Source: Sipunculus nudus
Taxonomy: Eukaryota; Annelida; Sipuncula; Golfingiida; Sipunculidae
DNA length: 64,000 nt
Direction: 5' to 3'
NCBI GenBank assembly: GCA_026874595.1
Contig: CM049310.1
Span: 79,229,056-79,293,055 of the forward strand
Position numbers and translations under genes: made by a program. The notes beneath the pieces are model-generated. The model did not search any database, had not been told where the DNA came from, and saw only the letters and a program-made list of their open reading frames with translations. Each line of letters opens with the position of its first letter. Position 1 is the first letter of the stretch. Below, in pieces: positions 58,815 through 64,000 of this stretch.

Positions 58815-58890
<76 letters not shown>
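58815..58890. repeat. (AT)n microsatellite
   Basis: About 38 TA dinucleotides inside the foldback-like element. Confidence 0.92.
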
Positions 58891-58892
<2 letters not shown>

Positions 58893-59142
58893 AATGCTAA
58901 CCAAGGAAAACCCCTAGCAACAGGCCAATGGGATTGAATGAGGCATATTGTTAAGATTCATTTTGTAAATGGCGACATTTCTTTATTCCTTTGAGGCCAC
59001 GCCATTTACATAATGCTATGAATAGTAATTAGCAAAAATAGTAAATAGCAATAAAGCATATGACTGACAAAGTAACTGGTGGATCAAACTTTACTCGTTC
59101 CCTTTTCCCACGCATTTATCATTACCAATCATTTGCGGGTAA

Positions 59143-59166
59143 CCGGGGGGGGGGGGGGGGGGGGGT
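59143..59166. repeat. Poly-G run
   Basis: More than 20 G with a short G/T-rich continuation (gtgaggggtgggggtgggg). ORFs on both strands here are compositional. Confidence 0.85.
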
Positions 59167-60639
59167 GTTTGACCGTGAGGGGTGGGGGTGGGGCAGGGGT
59201 AGCGGGTTAGGGTGGAGAAGGCTGAGGGAGGCTTCCCTTGCGATCGCTCGGCGATTGCAAACATCTGGTTTTTCATGGATTGTACAAACAGTTGTAATAA
59301 TTACTGGGAGGCACTCTCCATAGATCAGATGGTGGCGTTCGGTAGTCTTTATAGGTCTTTATAGTTGTTCGTCGATCCTTAAGGTAGACATAATACTGTC
59401 ACCCTGTTCGATTTTAAAAAATGTTTTTTTATACTACTGAGTTAAACCTTCTCTGTAGGATGGTTCCGAGTTTGAAGGAATAAGGTATATATATTGTTTG
59501 TGGGTGTAATCGCTTTTTTAACTAATCTTAACCTGTTTGTACATCTGTATAAATCTATCGCGCTTTGGAATACGTGACAGGGCACACGCTTAGTGTCATT
59601 TATATAATATCCTGTTATCTTGTTTAAATACTTTATCATCCTATTTAAACACTGATTCAACAAAAGGATAAACATGAATTATGGCCATATTTCGCTCATA
59701 TTAGCTTGGTCACCGTTTCAAACAGTCATTATGTAATCCAGTGGTTTTTCATACTTGTATGTTCACTTTCATGCACATTCGTGTCACGAGCAGTCAATAT
59801 TTGGATTGTCTTAGTTAATTTGCATGAAATTTGAATTAAAAAATTATTGGCCGTTTTACCCACCTGCGATTTTATTACAATATGGGCCGTTTTACCCACT
59901 TGCGTTTTTATTACAATATGGGCAGGGTATGGTTATTACAATATGGGCCGTTTTTTATTACATTATGGGCCATTATTACATTATGGGGCGTTTTTATTAC
60001 AATATGGGCCGTTATTACATTATGGGCCGATTATTACATTATGGGTCGTAACACCGGACTTGTGCGCCACCAACAAGGGTTCGAAACCGGGCTCCGCCCA
60101 CTGTTTTCCCCTGAACAATTTGTCTTCGTAACAATTATCAATTAAATATATCATAATGTAATGAATATTGACCAATAAGAACTACACAAAATGTAATTAA
60201 AAGTTCTAACAAGACAACGTTCCAAACCTTTTTAATGCTTACAAAAAGATATAAATAGTACACTGAAAAAATCTCAGCTGAAACTACAACTTTCCTTAAT
60301 TTTAATGCAGTTTTATTACTATCATATTTTTTACTTACCTGTCTTATAACCTGTGTGACCTTGACCTTCATCTTCAAGGTCATATTTTGTGAAATCTAAT
60401 AATTTTGTGGCCCCAAACCTTTGAAGTATTTTTCCTCCTCAAATTAAGGGATGGGAGAAGGGAGGAGAGACACCTCTGTGTTTTTTTTAAACAAACTAAT
60501 TCTAGATAAAATAAATTGTGATAACATTCTCGTTTTAAACTAACTAACATGCTGTATTCACACATTATGCTATAAATAGACGATTTAAATAAACTGGAAT
60601 TAATAAAGATGTATATAAAATATAAAAAAAACTAGCTAA

Positions 60640-62345
60640 TAATCATTTTAGACTATTGTGAACTTTCGCCCTGTCTGGTTAACCAGAAACTTATCAAGAT
60701 GGATGGATATGCCAAATTTCAGACCAATACCTTGAACCACTTCGGAGATATGAGCAATTTCCACCCAAAGCACACGTACGGATAGACACCACCGGAAAAT
60801 GACTGCAGATGTCCCACTAGTCTTGAGTACAAGATGGAGGAGTCCAAGATCTATGGGTATGCACCATTTCAGGCCAATACGCCAAATCACTCCTGAGAAA
60901 AGAGCAGTAATTTATTCTACGGAAACGGAAAGGTAAGTGGCGCCACCTATATGGTTTACGAGAAAATTTTCCAAGATGGACAGACATGCCAAATTTCAGA
61001 CCAATACCTTGAACCAGTCCTGAGATATGAGCAATTTTTACCAAAAGCAAATATACGCATGGACGCATGTGAAAATTATTGCAGATGGCGCCACCAGTCT
61101 TGTTTACGAGATGGAGGTGTCGAGGATGTATGAACATGCACGATTTCCACCCAAAGCACACGTACGGATGGACACCACCGGATAATTATTGCAGATGGCA
61201 CCACCATTCTTGAGTACAAGATTGAGGAGTCCATGATCTATGGATATGCACAATTTCAGGCCAATACGGCAAATCACTCCTTAGAAAAGGGCATTAATTT
61301 ATTCTACAAAAAACGGGAAGGTAAGTGGCGCCACCTATCTGGTTTACGAGAAAATTTTCCAAGATGGATGGATATGCCAAATTTCAGACCAATATCTTGA
61401 ACCACTTCGGAGATATGAGCAATTTCTAACCCATAGCACACGTTCGGATGGACACTACCGGATAATGATTGCAGATTGCACCACCAGTCTGGAGTACAAG
61501 ATTGAGGAGTCCATGATCTATGGATATGCACAATTTCAGGCCAATACGGCAAATCACTCCTTAGAAAAGGGCATTAATTTATACTACAAAAAAGGGAAGG
61601 AAGGTGGCGCCACCTGTCTGGTTTACGAGAAAACTTTCCAAGATGGACAGACATGCCAAATTTCAGACCAATACCTTGAACCAGTCCTGAGATATGAGCA
61701 ATTTTTACCAAAAGCAAATATACGCATGGACGCCATGTGAAAATTATTGCAGATGGCGCCACCAGTCTTGTTTACGAGATGGAGGTGTCGAGGATGTATG
61801 AACATGCACGATTTCCACCCAAAGCACACGTACGGATGGACACCACCGGATAATTATTGCAGATGGCACCACCATTCTTGAGTACAAGATTGAGGAGTCC
61901 ATGATCTATGGATATGCACAATTTCAGGCCAATACGGCAAATCACTCCTTAGAAAAGGGTATTAATTTATTCTACAAAAAACGGGAAGGAAGGTGGCGCC
62001 ACCTGTCTGGTTTACGAGAAAACTTTCCAAGATGGACAGACATGCCAAATTTCAGACCAATACCTTGAACCACTCCTGATATATGAGCAATTTTTACCAA
62101 AAGCAAATATACGGAGGGATTCCATGTGAAAATTATTGCAGATGGGGCCACCAGTCTTTTTTACGAGATGGAGGTGTCGAGGATGTATGAACATGCAAAC
62201 TTTCAGCTCTATACATTGAGCCACTCCTGAGATATCGGCTGTTATCTAAAAGACACTCAGATTCGTACTGTACAGAAAGGATTGCAGGTGGTGCCATCTG
62301 TCTTTGTTATGCACAACTACATAGGTGAGGGAACAACTATGTCGG
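60640..62345. repeat. Tandem array C around GGTGGCGCCACC
   Basis: Units alternate two types. One starts 'ggtggcgccacctgtctggt' and runs through 'atgccaaatttcagaccaat' and 'gagatatgagcaattttta'. The other starts 'gatggcgccaccagtcttgt' or 'gatggcaccaccattcttga' and includes 'gatatgcacaatttcaggcc'. The layout (palindrome, 'ccaagatgg', 'catgccaaatttcag', 'gagatatgag') parallels array A at 6690, so the two arrays are diverged relatives. Confidence 0.75.
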
Positions 62346-62379
62346 GTTACGGAAAGATCGGTCCAAGGGTCTCAGAGGA

Positions 62380-63235
62380 GTTCTCCAGAAACGAACACAG
62401 TTTTGTATCACATTTTTAATTATTTCGGGGGAACTTACGAGTCCCATAGCTCGGAGGATATTGGTAACAGAGACCTCATTTTTGAAGACCTTTCATGAAC
62501 CTGCCTAGATGTCAAGTATGAAGATAAAATAAAATGCGTACAAATTAAAAAAAATATAGGTGGCGCCACCAGTTTGCAGGAACTGATGGAATACTCCATG
62601 ATCAATATGCCTGCAAAAAATCATGGCCATCAGTACATTAGTTATTCAGATACTGGAGCTTTTGTATCAAATTTTTAATTATTCTGAGGGGTACTTTCTA
62701 CGAAGGATATGGGTAACAGAGACCTAATTTCAGTTTTTCACAGAGACTTTTCATGGACCTTCCTTGATGTCAAGTTAGCAGAATTCAGGTCTAGTAGTAA
62801 CGATTTGTGCCCTGTTAACAGATGACAGCTTCTTTGAAGGTCTGAAAAAAAGAGAAAAAAAATTCGTAAAAATTGGAAAAATACAGGTGGCGCCACCAAT
62901 CTGCAGGAAGTAATGGAACATCACATGATCATGCAAAGAATCATGGTGATCAATGCAGTAGTTATTCAGATACTTGAGCTTTTGTATCAAATTTTGCATT
63001 ATTCTGGGGGTACTTCGGAGCTCCATAGCTCAACGGATATGGGTAACAGAGACCTAATTTCAGGTTTTCAAGGAGTTTTTTCATTGACCTCCCTGGATAT
63101 CAAGTTTGAAGATTCCAGGTCCAGTGTTTACGATTTGTGCCCTGTTAACAGATGACCGTTTCATTGCAGGTCTGAAAAAAAAGAAAAAAAAATCGTAAAA
63201 TTTGGAAAAAAATATAGGTGGCGCCACCAGTCTGC
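62380..63235. repeat. Tandem array D2: ~330-bp units as at 36600
   Basis: Shares 'gggtaacagagacctaattt', 'catgcaaagaatcatggtga', 'gatttgtgccctgttaacag' and 'aggtggcgccaccaatctgcag'-like words with array D1. About two and a half units; the last 'ggtggcgccaccagtctgca' (63219) leads straight into the 33-bp satellite. Confidence 0.75.
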
Positions 63236-64000
63236 AGGAAGTGATATATCTACTCTGTATTGATGGCGTGCACGTGATGTATCTACTCTGTATTGGTGGC
63301 GTACATGTGATGTATCTACTCTGTATTGATGGCGTACATGTGATCAATCTACTCTGTATTGATGGCGTACATGTGATCAATCTACTCTGCATTGATGGCG
63401 TACATGTGATGAATCTACTCTGTATTGATTGCGTACATGTGATGTATCTACTCTGTATTGATGGTATGCAAGTGATGTATCTACTCTGCATTGATGGCGT
63501 ACATGTGATGAATCTACTCTGTATTGATGGTATGCAAGTGATGTATCTACTCTATATTGATGGCGTACATGTGATCAATCTACTCTGCATTGATGGCGTA
63601 CATGTGATGAATCTACTCTGTATTGATTGCGTACATGTGATGTATCTACTCTGCATTGATGGCGTACATGTGATCAATCTACTCTGTATTGATGGCGTAC
63701 ATGTGATGTATCTACTCTGTATTGATGGCGTACATGTGATCAATCTACTCTGCATTGATGGCGTACATGTGATGAATCTACTCTGTATTGATTGCGTACA
63801 TGTGATGTATCTACTCTGTATTGATGGTATGCAAGTGATGTATCTACTCTGCATTGATGGCGTACATGTGATGAATCTACTCTGTATTGATGGCGTACAT
63901 GTGATGTATCTACTCTGTATTGATGGTATGCAAGTGATGTATCTACTCTATATTGATGGCGTACATGTGATCAATCTACTCTGCATTGATGGCGTACATG
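63236..64000. repeat. 33-bp minisatellite, continues beyond the window
   Basis: Unit close to 'gatgtatctactctgtattg' plus 'atggcgtacatgt'; about 23 units up to the window edge. Because 33 is divisible by three it makes long minus-strand ORFs repeating Q-S-R-Y-I-T-C-T-P-S-I, which are artefacts. Unit variants (gta/caa/gaa; tgcattg/tgtattg; ggcgtacatg/ggtatgcaag) occur in a recurring order. Confidence 0.9.

Larger units (their letters stand above)
58010..60065. mobile_element. Foldback-like element with long inverted ends made of sub-repeats
   Basis: The left arm (58020-58290) repeats 'cggcccatattgtaataaaa' about ten times with variants. The right arm (59848-60060) is its inverted counterpart, repeating 'ttattacaatatgggccgtt'. 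Even the order of variants matches (both arms have 'gggcagggtatg(a/g)ttatta'). Outer edges: 'ggatgttacgacccatattg' on the left, 'atgggtcgtaacaccgg' on the right. The interior (58290-59845) has related but weaker words near 58555-58640, a TA-repeat and a poly-G run. No transposase seen. Confidence 0.65.

Noticed and set aside
63081-63854. Minus-strand ORFs repeating Q-S-R-Y-I-T-C-T-P-S-I
   Set aside because: Result of a 33-bp satellite whose unit is divisible by three.
63236-64000. Regular repeats as a CRISPR array
   Set aside because: Units are directly adjacent without unique spacers and the DNA is eukaryotic; it is a minisatellite.

Overview
The window looks like lophotrochozoan, most likely bivalve mollusc, nuclear DNA. 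It is AT-rich, its genes are split into small exons with GT/AG borders, and it is full of dinucleotide repeats, MITE-like elements and tandem arrays. The gene content fits too: C-type lectin domains (CTLD), a PAN/apple domain, a mucin-like stalk and an invertebrate interleukin-17. No single-exon bacterial-type genes are present. All gene models are hand-built from splice consensus, reading phase and protein pattern; nothing was aligned to transcripts.

Gene 1 (about 1.9-22.7 kb, + strand, 5' end outside the window) encodes PAN/apple, CTLD (two exons) and a Thr/Pro-rich 14-residue-repeat stalk, then an unrecognised exon. Every junction agrees in phase. The 16-kb intron that splits the CTLD holds four candidate microexons of 30, 24, 27 and 18 nt. 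All are flanked by good acceptors and donors, all are open, and all are in phase 2-2, so any combination could be spliced into one CTLD loop.

Gene 2 (about 26.25-43.5 kb, + strand) starts with a TATA box and a signal-peptide exon, followed by a two-exon CTLD. Its first CTLD exon has the same length (172 nt) and phases as that of gene 1. After a charged, Pro-rich stalk exon the gene appears to fork. One route leads to a multi-membrane-span exon with an in-frame TGA, then a short terminal exon and an AATAAA. The other leads to an acidic/basic exon carrying a furin-like RTKR site, followed by one of two duplicated 28-codon terminal exons at 39.4 and 43.1 kb. These end at the same codon and keep a Cys-x19-Cys pattern. 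This fork is the most interesting structure in the window, together with the microexon series.

A compact two-exon IL-17-like cytokine gene lies at 46.14-47.66 kb (+). It has a TATA box, a signal peptide split by the intron, the CPW...C-C-C...C...C-C cystine pattern and an AU-rich 3' region. Two further candidate exons near 50-51 kb have no assigned gene.

The remainder is repeats: a MITE family with long inverted ends (at least five copies), a 1-1.4 kb dispersed element with a palindromic end, a 3' LINE fragment on the minus strand (51.3-52.3 kb), a TIR element at 53.6-54.6 kb and a foldback-like pair at 58.0/60.0 kb. There are also three related tandem arrays built around the palindrome GGTGGCGCCACC (6.7-8.2, 36.6-37.9 and 60.6-63.2 kb), and a 33-bp minisatellite running off the right edge.
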